Under the pieces are notes generated by a model that ran no database searches, was not told where the DNA came from, and saw only the letters and a list, made by a program, of their open reading frames with translations. This document shows positions 48,901 to 61,470 of a stretch of 64,000 bases of DNA, piece by piece; position 1 is the stretch's first letter, and each line of letters begins with the position of its first letter. Made by a program: the position numbers and the translations under genes. This DNA is from Patiria pectinifera (lineage: Eukaryota; Echinodermata; Asteroidea; Valvatida; Asterinidae): positions 26,922,197 to 26,986,196 of the forward strand of contig CM057149.1 of assembly GCA_029964075.1 (NCBI GenBank), given 5' to 3'.

Positions 48901-51900
48901 ATAAACCTCATGCGTTAAGGCGGGGTCAGAGGGGATTTTCTACCGCTGGGATTGACATGGGTAAACATTTTGGGCATTCATTTTACTAAATTATAATAAT
49001 AAAGAACAACCTTTTAAACGCGCGCAGCATATGAGGACTATAGAATGGCGACAACGATGCTTTCGACATTTTCCCAAGCATGGGCCTAATCGAGCCCGAA
49101 GTTTTAGATGTAAATCCGAATGTTGGAAACACAAATGTTGATTTATCAAATCATTCGACAATAAAGTATTTTGATATTTTTTTTTCATAACGAAAACCAA
49201 ATTAACCCATGCCATATCGGCCTTTATTTTAACAATCCAATGAGTCTCCACCACCAGTAATATTTACAGCGCTGCTTGCATATAAAGTCATGCAATTCTT
49301 GTCCGTGTATGAACCTATATAATATTCTCTGCAGGATCGTGGTGGCTTCCAAGTATTCCATGTGGGATTGATGACTGGATCCAGGTGGATTTGGGTGCCT
49401 ACACTGCCGTCACTGGCGTCGTAATGAAGGGGTACAATACCGGCTACTATATCCGAACCTTCACGGTACGGTATAGTATGACCGGTGAGTCGGATGACTG
49501 GCAGAGCTTAACCGATACGGACGGGCAAACCATTGAGGTAAGTAGGCGACAGTGATGGGATGGATCTATGAGGGAGGGTTTTTTTCGATACCAACTTAAC
49601 GAGTAAGCATTCCAATGGACCCCTAATAGCTTCGACAATCGTGGGTACTTTCAGCCTAGTCAGCAATTTACTTTCTGGCAGTACTTCATGACTCGATTTT
49701 GACGACGCGGGTAACTTTAATGTTGTCAGTTTGTTGGTTTAACGCGGTCCCTAAGGGGTTTCGTAGCCATCGGCTGTAATTCTTCGTTCGGTGATTAGTC
49801 TGACGCTATCCAATAGTGCCTAATTGAAATGGTAATATTAAGTATCATTGGCGTAGCCAGCGGGGGGGGGGGGGTTGGTGAGGGGATATTTAACCCCCCC
49901 CCCAAATATTTTGTAAAGACTGACCTTTTCGATTCAAGTGTCCTTTTTCACTAGTGTTTAAACCCCCCCCCCTCGCAAATATTTTTAAAGAGTGCCTTTT
50001 TTAACAAACAAGTGCCCCCATTGGAGGATGGTCCTATCCTACCCCCAGCCCTAACCACCCCACCCCATCCAAACATCATCTGTTCAATTCAAGACAGCCC
50101 CAGGCAACTATCTTCAACCTTAGTTTACTTTCAGTTTTGACGCCCATACACGGGGTAATGTCATATGTAAACTCGACAACGGATACTTTTGATCGAATTT
50201 GAAAATATTGTGATAATCTGCCTATGATTCGTTTCTGTTTTCAGTTGGAGGGTAACGATGGATCAGGTGAAGCAGTAACTGTCACCTTCCCTGAGACACT
50301 GATGACCAGATTCATCCGCATATATCCAGCTACCTGGAGTAATAGCCAGTGCTATTTAAATTTGGAAGTGCTAGGATGCCGAGGTAATTTCGAACTTTTG
50401 TTGTGTCACTTATTCGTGTGAATGATGATCGAGGCAAGTGTGTTCGTTCAATTGTGAGGGAATCATGAAATCAGCTCATAAAATGCTTTATGAACAATTT
50501 CTTTCATTAAAAAAACCACATAGGCCTACCTCTTAAAAAAATTAATAAATTAATAACAAATAAAACGAAGCATAACAAAACACTTCTTAAAATGCAACTG
50601 CACTTCCATCCTTTTATGGCACTGGCATGTAAGCACCTCCGTATTCCAAAAGCACAGTCTCATGAAATAAATTCTGATGAAAGAAACAAAGAAAATTATA
50701 TCATACGTCATAACTGACAGTGTTTAAAACTTGTGTGTATACAAGAGATATTAACTGAATTTTAATTCCATTGTTAAAGACTAAACGTCTCTGATTGATT
50801 AGAATTACTTTATCTGAAATTATATGTAAGAAGCCTTATCGACCTTATGCGTTAAGGCGGAGTAAGAGGGCAGTGGTTTTGTACATGCATTCATTGTTAC
50901 TAAATTTGAACAAGAAACAACACCCTCTGCGATACCTGCAATGCATTTGGTCTGTATGATGCATTTCTTTCTAACATCCATTAAGTTCAGCATCGTTAGA
51001 GTTCTTTGTCCTTTCAACTGTCTGGATTAAGGTCAGAGGAAATGTTGATCCTTGGCATTACAAATGGTTCAGTCACAGCGATTGTAAGGGCTGATGAGTG
51101 ATTCTGAATTGTCCATAAGTAAAATTTCTCATTGGTCTGCTGTTCTTCAATGTTTGTATGTTACGAAACTCAACCACGCCTAACCACTATAATCTCTTGC
51201 AATTTAAAATCGCTTTTTTTTTGTATTAGTCCCAGACGGTATAGTTCGCCTCGTGGACGGTGATGGGAAACGCTCCGGTCGAGTCGAAATCCTACACGAC
51301 GGTGCTTGGGGTGCGATATGCGACAACGGCTGGGACATGAAAGAGGCCAGCATCGTGTGTCATCAGCTCGGCTTCTCAGAAGCAGAGGAAGCCACCAGCG
51401 TGTCCTTGGAGGAGAGTGAGGAGGAAGTACCCATCGTGATGAACCGAGTTTCCTGCAAAGGGTCTGAGAGGCGCCTGGTCGACTGCCCGTTTGTCTGTAG
51501 CAGCATCCAGCGGTGTAACAGCTCACACGTAGCCGGAGTGACATGCAAACCCGGTAAGGAGTTTTTATTTTAATAGTGTACACTCACATATGCCCTTATA
51601 CGAATTTCCACACTACTTGTATACAAGGGCGGATCCAGATCACATTTTTTGGGGGGGGTGTCAAGTATTTTCTCAAGACCTTAGATACATGGGATGGTTC
51701 TGTCTTCAACTCAGTAAATAAGGCAAACAGAAACGGATTTGATTTTAACTTCAAGAGCAAAAGCACAATTTTATTTTAAAGAAAAATCAAATGAAGAAAA
51801 GAAGAGGAATATTTACAAGAATATTTACAAAATAATCAAATTAAATCAGAGGAACTTCCACAATTCAAGAACGCAACTTAAGAACGATCCAAAGAAATCA

Positions 51901-54900
51901 GGGTTTCCCTAAAGATGACAAAATGTAACAGAATTCAACTTAGGCAAATCAAAAGAAACTTCTCAAATCAAGCAAATTAAATCGCAGGTTAAATTAGCAG
52001 GTTAACTTAGCAAGTTAACTTAGCACGGTATACAAATTAGCTACTGTGCAACAACACACAAAATCATGAAAGCGCAATCCAACAAAATAATTCAGCAATT
52101 TCTCAACTGAGTCTTAACAAAATATTAACGGAAAATTTGCTGATCCAGCAAAGAAACGAATACAAAAATATCAATCCAAATCTTCAAATAAAGCCAACTT
52201 AGTTGTTACATTAAAAGAAACAAAGTAAACAAAACAGAGCAACCGGTCTTTAAGTTTTACAAATTACAATTTAAATCAAAGCCAATTTGTGGGTTTTAGA
52301 TGCCATATTCTAGATGAAGTTTAAGATACTTGCAACCTTCCCCAGATACAGAATTTGGCTCAGGTGGGTGACACGGGCGTGGACTGGCTGGTCGTCTCTG
52401 CCTCGATCAGTGTGTGGATCAGTCACCGCCTGGCTACAGTGGGGTCCCTGCCATTTAGAGATTGGTCTCACGGGATCGGAATTGGGTTGGTTGTTCCCAC
52501 CAGGGAAAATGGTTATCTATGAAATGTAAAATAACCCAAAACACTACAAATCTCTGTTCTTTTGTAATCACACATGAAAATACAAATTGATCTCAAATAA
52601 TGTCTAAATAAGTGGATTCAGAGTATACCCAAACACGATTAAAAAATCAGTTTTTGATAATAAAAAGTAACTTACGGTAATTCTTGGAGAGTGTACTCTT
52701 GAGTCAGGCTACTGCCGTGTGACGTCTGGTCATATACAGATGAAGAGAGGGTCAAGCAAGTACTTTTACATGTACTTTTGACTATACGTGGCTCTCGGCC
52801 TCAACGGTTTAGGTTGGCCGGCCCGGTACCTGCGGTGGCTGCTTCCACTCGCCTGCTGGTTACGGGTGGCGATGACCCAACACAATTTCACACAAATAAC
52901 TCTGGGACACCTCTCTCTCCCAAACGCACAAATGGTTCTCTCCCACACTCTACCTTACGCTTCAAATTTATACCACGTTCAAAGAATGTGCTTTCACCTG
53001 GACTTCCGAGAACATATAAAATACTACAAACGAATTCCCAAGGAAAAGACAGTAAATTACCATAACCATTCATTTCGAGGGGCGTCTTCCTACTGGTACC
53101 GTCGAATAAAAGAGATAATTGGCCGGTGCTACCAATTAGGTGCGAATTCCGTGAAGACATCGCGTTTAAAAACCGTTGCGTAAGTATCTAGATCGAAGTG
53201 TGATAAACTGCGTGAATTCGGGGTCGAGTGAACGATAAAGGAAACAGACACGAAACGTACACAAAAACTCTGGCATAAAAACGAGACATAAAAAAATGGA
53301 AATAATTTGACAGGGGGGGGGCAAAAAAAAATTTGGTCCCCCCAAAAAGTGGGTCAAAACAATTACGGCGTGGGGTTCGGGGCCCGCTTAAGTTTAGGGC
53401 CCCGAATTTCTTTTGGATTCTAGATGCTCTGTGGTGCGATCTGAGGCAATTTCTGACCACTTTAACCAATGTTTTTTTGAGAAAAAGATGGTGGTGTACT
53501 CATTGCCTGCCTTTATTGCGATGTCACATAAAAAAAAAAAATTGGTTTCGTTTTTTTTGGGGAGGGGGCATGGCCCCCTTTTGCCCCCTCCCCTGGATCC
53601 GCCCTTGCCTGTATAGTTTTTACAAAAATTGCAGTCGTCTTCGCTATTTTGTGTGTGTTTAAATATCGGAAAGCTTTTGGCCTATGCGGTGGTCGGGACG
53701 GGTAAGGCCATGCTAAGACTAGATTTTGTGCGTGAACAACGCCTCCACGTCAGAACATGCTTGCCAGTTTCTACATAGGTCATTCTATACATTGTGTGAC
53801 ATCATTCCTGTCCCTGTTACCTCCGAACTTTGTAAGGTGTCATTCAAGTGTTGGTCAAAATGGCTTCAAACTATTCTATTTCTGGTTGGATATACCGTTT
53901 GCTTTACACAGTCACTCTTTGAGGAAGATTGCAATAAAGAAATGCACCCAGAATTACAAAATCATGGATGTCTGGTGTAACAGGACCAGGGAAAATGTAG
54001 TTCTTCGTAGCACAGCTGGTATGTCTCATAAAAATGGTAACTTTAAAGATCGACAAGAGGGTTTTGTTCCGAGTAGTAAAACTCTGCGTAGTTTAAATTT
54101 AGTCGACGTGGTTTAAATTGTCATTTTTATTTAATTTCGTGGCTTCTTCCTGGAAATGGTTTCCTGTGTCACTCCATTTTATCAGTTTAGGGCTGATTAA
54201 CGAAATGCAAGTCATGCCGCAAAATACATCTTCCCATAAAGCATATATCTCCCGGATTAACCCTAGACATCAACTTTTAACCACAGACATCATTCGGTTG
54301 GTCGGCGGTTCGAACCACACCAATGGCCGCGTCGAACTTTACCAAGGCAACGCATGGGGCACACTCTGCGATACCGACTGGGATGTGACGGATGCCGAGG
54401 TGGTCTGCCATCAGCTGGGCTTCTCGGGCGCAGCGGAGGCCAACTCCGGCGCTCATTACGGCCAAGGGGAAGGCCCCGTGTACATGGACGGTCTCGCGTG
54501 CGATGGGTCGGAGAGTGAGATCTGGGACTGCCCCTCATTTTGCTGGGAGGAGGTCACATGTAACCACACCCAGGATGCCGGTGTGGTCTGCCGCCAAGGT
54601 GAGAACTCCTTCCCTTTATTCACAGAATCGGCGGAATATGAGTCAGGGAGGACCTTCTGGTTCTATAGAGACAGTTTGACAACTCAAAGTTTGTTAACAA
54701 AAATCTACCAGGCAAACAAAACATTTTGCTAGGCTAGGTTAAATTGAAAGTGTCTATATTTTACTCCTGCAGCCTCGCTTTTGTAACAATTTCCAATAAC
54801 GTGCGAATAGCGAATAGCTAGCTGCCTTTATATTGAAGCGAATTCCAGTTGATTTCCCAAGCAGTTTCTATGTAGTTGTCCGCAGCTTCCATTTTTCTTT

Positions 54901-55104
54901 TGAAAGTATTTTTAATAGCTTCAAGCTATAGGTACTTGAATTCTAAACTGTGGTATTTTGGTTATAAAATTTCACAAGAAATTGTTGTCAATGAAAGCCA
55001 TATATTTGGCGTTTATTCAGGATTGTAACATTTGCAAATATTTCCTGTTTCTTTCAGATGACGTGGAAACTGTTACCGTGAGTGACACAATCTCTCTTGA
55101 GTAA
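42965..55104 (+). CDS. Gene B: secreted FA58C - SRCR - SRCR protein, tandem paralogue of gene A
   Basis: Exons: 42965-43013, 48276-48323, 48695-48811, 49335-49537, 50245-50383, 51230-51553, 54287-54598, 55058-55104 (stop TAA), 412 residues with the same phases as gene A. The signal peptide is MSPATILTLCLIIALA. FA58C keeps GPLGMASGEIPDSGITAAS and WIQVDLG; one codon is lost in exon 3. The SRCR1 exon differs from gene A at only a few bases, while introns differ much more, which suggests constraint or gene conversion. SRCR1 starts VPDGIVRLVDG instead of DLDSMLRLVDG. It probably shares the secreted recognition or adhesion role of gene A. Both reading frames are intact. Confidence 0.9.
44113..44424. 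mobile_element. Harbinger-like MITE in gene B intron 1
   Basis: The ends GGCCAAAAAAAGTCTC / GAGACTTTTTGTGGCC (one change) are flanked by TTA on both sides (44110-44112, 44425-44427). GG-starting ends with a TTA/TAA target fit PIF/Harbinger. The interior includes T runs and GCGACGCGCGCGC. Gene A lacks it. Confidence 0.75.
45216..45571. mobile_element. 356-bp TIR element in gene B intron 1
   Basis: Ends of about 48 bp (GGGGCTATTCACAATGCAGT.. and its inverted copy) differ at two or three places and are flanked by AATT (45212-45215, 45572-45575). Gene A has the empty site CATCTTTTATAATTGAATC near 23330. A lone end of the same family is at about 33770. Confidence 0.85.
47171..47424. mobile_element. 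hAT-like MITE (CATGGGCGTCGC family)
   Basis: The ends CATGGGCGTCGC / GCGACGCCCATG are flanked by perfect 8-bp duplications AACGGGAG (47163-47170, 47425-47432). The interior is poly-G/poly-C rich. Confidence 0.92.
47510..47594. repeat. Palindrome with two 41-bp perfect arms and a 3-bp spacer
   Basis: Arms 47510-47550 and 47554-47594 are exact inverted copies around TAC. The inner part of each arm is the CCTAACGTGGCGC string that also occurs at about 46685 and 46904. Confidence 0.95.
51624..53607. mobile_element. hAT-like MITE enlarged to 1984 bp by a nested insertion
   Basis: The left end CAAGGGCGGATCCAG (51624) and right end CTGGATCCGCCCTTG (to 53607) are flanked by CTTGTATA (51616-51623) and CCTGTATA (53608-53615). 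Gene A carries the empty site (CTACCTGAAGG, about 28344). The right 295 bp match the 20286-20608 copy. Confidence 0.88.
51659..53312. mobile_element. Nested 1654-bp insertion, possible solo LTR
   Basis: It starts TGTCAAGTATTTT and ends AAATAATTTGACA, that is TG..CA ends with short inverted repeats, inserted in the poly-G tract of the MITE. The G runs on both sides hide any target duplication. The interior has an A-rich left half and a GC-richer patch at 52370-52480 and 52790-52880. No protein is recognised. Confidence 0.5.
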
Positions 55105-55704
55105 AATAGTTCACCTGATGACGACTCCAATTCAAGGACATCGACTCGTTTGCTGTGTTTGGCATACTCTTTGGCTTACGCATGGATATAAAAAAAATAG
55201 GCTTAAAGGTAGAATATAGATGAGCATTAAAGCATGCACAATCGTAAGAAATTGCCGGAATATATTAATTTTACAAAATTTCAATATCTAGTGTTAGGGT
55301 AACGGCAGTCTGTACAACACAGCGATTGACTATTTTGAAATGAACTGCAAACACTTCAGACAAAACATTTTTTTCAGATTAGACTAAGACAGGATCTTGA
55401 AATTATTATAAAGATTCTTGAACAAACGTCATTCTGAGGAAAAATACAGTGCAACGTTGGAAGATTCTAGATGCATCAAACAATCATTTTGTCAGAAAAA
55501 CGAATTGTACGCGATTTCTTTCAAGCGGATTAAAACTTAGAACGAAAGGCTATACTAAATATTATATCAGTGCCGTCGCGATGGAGGGGGACGCGACGGG
55601 AAAACCCCTAACCCCCCCCCCCCCTAACTAAGACTATGAGTGAGACAAAAGAAGCGCAGATGCCGAATGGCACAATTACAAAATATCGTGAAAGTAAACT
55701 CACC

Positions 55705-55758
55705 CAAGGGCGGATCCGGGGGGGGGGGCCAAAAAATTGTGTTCTGGATCCGCCCTTG
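55705..55758. mobile_element. 54-bp minimal hAT-like element
   Basis: CAAGGGCGGATCC..GGATCCGCCCTTG is flanked by perfect 8-bp duplications AACTCACC (55697-55704, 55759-55766). The right half is an inverted copy of the left end of the MITE family, not the usual right end. The gene A flank is empty (GTAAACTGGCAT, about 31041). Confidence 0.92.
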
Positions 55759-58200
55759 AACTCACCTGGCACAATCTGTTAAGGAACTCAAATGTAGCGA
55801 CACCACCCAACCCCTGAAGCCCCCAATTCGCTTTTCAAATATTTCACAGCTGGTCCTGGCCAGATATTGCAGTGATAAAAAAACAGCGATACCCGCTAAT
55901 ATTACCCCAATGAATTTGGGACAGTGTACATGTACCATTTTTATAGTTTTCATAATTTCATTATTTCGCTGCGGTGCACTTTTTTTCATAACTTGTTCTA
56001 AGATCAGCAACTGGCCGACTTCAAAGTTCTCTAAAGTAAGCAATTTTCAACAAGAAGATTTTAATTCAAAGGACGTTCTGGGGGTGCAGGAAATATTCTC
56101 ACATTTGGTCCCGTATCCTCTTCAGGAGGAGGAACTTAGGTAAAACATTCAACCACGTCCAATTAACGGATGTTATTTTTAAATGACGAGTTTCAGGAGC
56201 ATTATCGTTTCTTGAATCTGAGTTTATTCCATGACTGCATCAAATTCGACATTACAAAGTTTAGTTTTCAATTCGATACAGGCCGTTTTCTACATGGACA
56301 CAAAAATTAACAATTATGAGATTATAGTTAAATGAGGCATCCTCCAGTTTGCATGTTATCTTGTGAAAAAAATGTATCGTATAAAATTGCATATACTTAC
56401 TGATATTTTAAATCCATTAAAATGTATCACATAAAATTGCATAGTATGAATTGATATTTTTAAACTGTTTAATTGGGCAGTTTATACACCCACTACTTTA
56501 TTGAATGTGGACATGATTGTCAGTTAATGACTTCACACACTTTATTACCAAAAAAAGCCTAGTCCAAGACGTTTTGAATCCAAAAGATTTCAAATGTTTA
56601 ACTATATGGCAAAAAATAGCATTTTCATAAGAATTGACAATCCTCTGCAACCAAGATATGCGAAATGTTCATTGTCCAATGCATCAAAAGTTCGTAATGT
56701 TATCGAAGTAGAAACACTAAGTCACAAAGGTGAAACAAGTAACACTTGATTTATAAAGTTAAAGTTGAATACCATCAACAGCTTTGTACACAGTAGTCGG
56801 TATATTTTAGTTAGTGTTAGTTTGTGGTCACAATTTTGCATGCGTTTTACCATAACTAAAATAGCATTCTTATTGGATTGGATGTTTGTGCGTGGTTTGA
56901 TGCGGTGGGGGAAGTCTGTCTGTCCATCATAAGTTTCAACTTTTGTGAAAAGGAATTTCCTCCAATCAAAATCGGATTTCTTAACCACTAAAAAAGTTCT
57001 CTAAAACTGGCCTATGAAGCCCATGTTATTTTCAGCAATTAGAAATGTCCAAAATTAACCTTTTCGACTTTTCATCCCTCCGGAGTTATTGAACTCGACC
57101 CACGCCCATAGATATTTTTGCTTATAGACAGATTTAGATAGAATGCTATAGGTGTTTATTTACTACATCATTATCGACTATACTTGCATGGTTTATACTT
57201 ATTTAAGGAGATTCATTTGAAGTTTGCTCAGAAACTGCAATGTTTGTGCTAGCAATCAGACTTTTGTTGTACATGGTGACTGGTATGGGCTTCGTGCTCA
57301 AACAAGAGAGGGCGCTTTTTGACCACTTGCTAGAGCCCCGTTGACAAGACAAACCATGCACGCGTACAGTTCGTTTGCGAGGTACGCGCAGCTATATTTT
57401 ATTATGAAGTTGACGTGCACAAAGCCATAGCGTCTTCGCGTGAGCGCCGCGCGTCGTCAGCAATGCGTTCGAGTGTCTGTCCCAGCGGTCTTCCCCAACT
57501 CTCCTTTTCTTACCGTTGAGGGGGTACTTGTGCACGGAGCCCATAACACAAGATGTCAACTGTTATCCAGTTGGTACAAATTTCAGTATCATTCTATCGC
57601 AAATGTTCTGGTAGATTACAACAAACTCATGAAAATGGACTAAGGAAGCACTTTGACAATCCATTGAACTTAATTATCAATGATCAATTATATTTCAGTT
57701 GCAAATATGCAGTGTCTTGTGACATATTTCAAAAGCATTCTAGGTGAAATGTACGCGCTATATATTTATGACAATAAAGAATCATTCAAAGGCAAAAACA
57801 AACGTTTCCTGAATATACATCAATTTCCACTTTTTACTGCATAAACTATTTGGAAGCTTGTGTACAAATAAGCAATATAAAACTTTAAAACTACACTTTA
57901 CAGCTTGGAGGGTCCTACAAAACCTTATTTTGATTCTCAAAATATCTAACTAGTTGAAAATAGAACTTTATGGAAAAACATCCATATTTTTGTTAGTGAT
58001 CCAAACAACATACAAGCACATGTGTCAGTGTTTTTCAAATTTATAAATCCTATCAAAATTATTGCTCACATTATATTGTGAAGGCAAATGACGTGAGAAA
58101 ATCAACTTGATTGACAGACAATCAAGACACTTGTGTGTAAAATCCACATGATCATGTTTTTGGTTATTGCAATGCATAGTACATCATGCAGATGTCGTTA

Positions 58201-58712
58201 TCACCCATTGATTCGAGCACACTGAACCTGTTGCTGGATTCGACAGCAGGACCGTTTCCGGTGTCTCCTAGGCGGGTAGATATCATCAGGCTTCTTAGGG
58301 TAGCGGCCCGGTTCATGCCACCACGCCGATGTATGAAGCACCTTTGGCTGTACGGGCCGGGGGCATGGAGCGTCCCCCAGCACAGCCTGGATTTGGCTGT
58401 GTGGCCCTCGTATCGTCCTGTCGTTGCTAGGGTGCATCTGGAAGGCACTGGGGATGTCACAGTGCGAACTGTGTGAGGTGTGCGACGCCTGACTGGAGCT
58501 GCTGTAGGGTCGCGGGCCGGGCCTAGTATCCCGCCCCCTGCCTGATGAGGTTGATCCAGGACCTTGACTCTGGGTGCTTTGGGGTCTGCTGCTGTTGTGC
58601 GTCCCGGCACTCCATGTGCTGAAACGTTTGAAAGCATCCCAGGATGAACTCTCAACTGGGTGGGGAGCCGTGTTTTCACATGTGCGTCGGCCCTGGGTAT
58701 CAAGCACAGAGA
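58201..58712 (-). CDS. Terminal exon of an unidentified minus-strand gene (copy B)
   Basis: On the minus strand, after the AG at 58713-58714, a frame opens and runs about 168 codons to TGA at 58201-58203. It is rich in Ser, Pro, Arg and Gln (SSSWDAFKR, SSSSQASHTSHSS, then WWHEPGRYPKKPDDIYPPRR). The exon is much more GC-rich than its surroundings. Compared with 33491-33716 it lacks 14 bp near 58253, which shifts the frame so the last 17 residues differ from copy A. A second minus frame is also long here (58164-58703), so the coding frame is uncertain. It could be the cytoplasmic tail of a membrane protein. No upstream exon was found. Confidence 0.45.
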
Positions 58713-59055
58713 CTGCAGATTATCCTGTCTCTGACTCTGCTGTGTCCTCGTGGGATGAGTGAGTATTTCAGTTTAATGTGTTCTGATGGGAGAACGGGTG
58801 CTTGCATCCCTTCTTCCAGGTTTACTTTGCTCCGCCTTGAAAGTGTCATGCATGCTTCTTGGTCGCCGTGTTCGATTTGTGGTCAGTGCAGAACCCATAT
58901 TACTGCTTTGTCCAGTTGCTCAGGGATCTGTTATGTCCAGTTACTCAGGGGCGGCGGAACGTGTTTTAAACTGGAGGGGGGGGGGCAACACCAAAAAGGG
59001 CACTTATCCAGGAACCTTTCCGTGAATTGCGAAAGTGACAGCCCTTCGGCCTCCG

Positions 59056-59282
59056 CAATGGCGGATCCAGAGCACAATTTTTTGGTGGGGGTTGGATTTT
59101 AGATGCTCTGTGGTGCGATCTGAGACAAAATTAATTCTGACCACTTTTACCCATTTTAGTGAAAAGATGGTGTACGTAGTGGCTGCCTTTTTTTGCGAGG
59201 TCCCAAAAAAAAACACTTTGGGTTCAGGGAGGCGTGGCTCCGTGGCCCCGTGGCCCCGCACCCTCCCCTGGATCTGCCCTGG
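59056..59282. mobile_element. hAT-like MITE (CAAGGGCGGATCC family), worn copy
   Basis: CAATGGCGGATCCAG and CTGGATCTGCCCTGG bound the typical interior (GATGCTCTGTGGTGCGATCTG). The flanks GGCCTCCG / GGCCATCG match at 6 of 8 places. Confidence 0.8.
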
Positions 59283-59454
59283 GGCCATCGGCACACCGCA
59301 CACCCTCCGCCCCCGGCAGTAGCCTCTCTGGGTCCGCCCATGAATTTGACTAGTTATGTAGAGAGACACTTTTTTTGCGAGAGGGCAATGTTGCTTGTGA
59401 CGGCCAGCTCAGTGACCATTTTATTCGCGTGAGGAGGAGCACTGCTAATAGCCA

Positions 59455-59850
59455 AGTTTCCATGAGAGGGGCAAAATTTTAATGTTCGGGGCACTTATAA
59501 AATTGTGCTTTCGAGGGGCAGTTTTCCATCTCGAGAAGTTATCGTGAGATGCACTATTGTTTTTGATGGCCAATTTTCCATCTCGAGAGGGGCATAACTT
59601 TATTATTGAGAGAGGGGTATTTGTGCTTTCGAGGGGTAGTTTTCCATCTCGAGAAGGTGCACAATCCTGTTAATGCGAGAGGGGCACTTGTGTTTTTGAA
59701 GGGTAGTTAACCATTACAAGAGAGGAGACAATTTTATTTGTAGCGCCATCATAATTTTTATGCTTTCATACATGTGCGTTTGAGGGGCACTTTTGTTTTC
59801 ATCTCAAGGGGGCACATTGATAACCGCGAGAGGGGCACTTTTGTTGGTTG
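59455..59850 (+). repeat. Degenerate minisatellite (TTTTCCATCTCGAGA units)
   Basis: At least four worn units of about 60-90 bp hold GAGGGGCACTT, GTGCTTTCGAGGGG and AGTTTTCCATCTCGAGA. No gene lies in this stretch. Confidence 0.75.
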
Positions 59851-61470
59851 GGAATATCTGGGGGCAAGGGATTCGATGAGTTGCCTTTATTTTCCTCGAT
59901 GGTTGATTTAAAGTATTCGCTTTTCTTATTGCGGATTTTTTTTCAGTAGTCATGTTTCGCAGCTTTTTTATGCATTCCAATCAGTTTGTGAGCCTGAACG
60001 CTTAGCGATTTTATTTCCACGATCTCGCTGTCGAATGAATAATTTTTAGAATTTCCCCATCGAGCCAAAGCAACGATGCACCACGAATACGTTTTGATTT
60101 CATTGGTGTATGATGGTTAAATAATACTCATAAACAGAGAGTGCCATTATGGACCATGCTTCATTAACATCATGACAATTAAGGACATGTTCCCACGGGG
60201 AATTAAGGAGGTCGTCTTGAAAAGAGTCACTGTCTATATCTTTAAAACACCTAAAGTTTATTGAATGCAGGTCCGGATTATCGAATGGGCACAGTATACA
60301 CTGTGCGTAGGGCCTACGAAACATTTTGGGTGCCTACGAACAATTCGGGGGCCTACGAAAATACCGTACTGGATTTTGTATCCTTGTTGAGACATCTCTT
60401 TGTTCAGTGTGCCATAAAGCACCCACAAACAAGCCTTTCAAGTTTGTTTTATTTATGGTGTAAATCGAGGATTTTCTATGGTTCCTCTTCCTCTTTCCAC
60501 ACGCAGAGGAAAGTGTCTAAACGTTTTAGGGTCTCTCTCAGAATTGTCGATTTCACCAACTGACGCTGTACAGCATGTAGGCATACATGTATAGGCTCTA
60601 CGTATAAATTAACTTGTAAGGTCTGTCCGCGCTCTGAAGCTCAGTGCCAACCATGGGCCGAGTATTTTCGAATAAAAGATTGTAGCCTACGTGTGATTCT
60701 ATAGCTCAGAATAGCTGATTCAATGACTCCAAACTCGAAAATGATGTTTAAAATGGTGATCTATTGCTAAAAATAAATTGGTTCAAGTGGTCAACGTCAG
60801 AAATTGCCTCAGATCGCATCACAGAGCATCTAGAATCCATTTTGTTCGGGCCCACAAGCGGGCCCTGAACCCCACGCCGTTAGGCTTTGCACTCACATTA
60901 GTTCTGATCAAGACAGATATGTATGTGCCATCCCCACTTTTAAGAAGCGATTGGCGCCCTTTGTGCCAAAAGGCTTTTAGAGCTATAGGACCTATACCTG
61001 TTTACCCTGGCTTAATTTGTACAGTGCTTTGCACTTTAATAACGGAATTTTGTGCCGGTGCGACAGGTAATTCTGTTCCCCCCTGATAAATGGGTCCCCC
61101 TGACGCATTTACCGGCTCGTGACCCGGTAAATGTGTCCGGGGGGACACTTTTACCTAGGTAGATTTGTCCCCCTCCAGGTAAAAATGTCCCCCTGCCCAA
61201 CGCTGAAAGTGTCCCCCTGGTAAATGTGTCCCCATGCAGTATATACTGAGAGCAGCATGCGTGTTGCGCGCGAGCCAGTACATGCCGCGAGATATGTGGC
61301 GGTGGTTATCACATGTGTACATATGCGTCTCCCTCCACAAGTGGAATTCATCCAATAGGAAATTTCGTTACGCGCTATGATGGGAACACAGACCAATCCA
61401 AGTAGGCGTTGTATGAATGAGACGAGGGCCATCGCCATGCATCGCCGCTGTATTGAGCTATCGCGGTAGA
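59851..61470. other. Non-coding stretch with small repeats
   Basis: GGCCTACGAA occurs three times at about 60310-60360, related inverted to 46616-46660. A minus-strand fragment of the CAAGGGCGGATCC MITE lies at about 60795-60885. At 61075-61230 runs a cluster of AAATGTGTCCCC and TGTCCCCCT strings in both orientations. No gene was seen. Confidence 0.55.
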
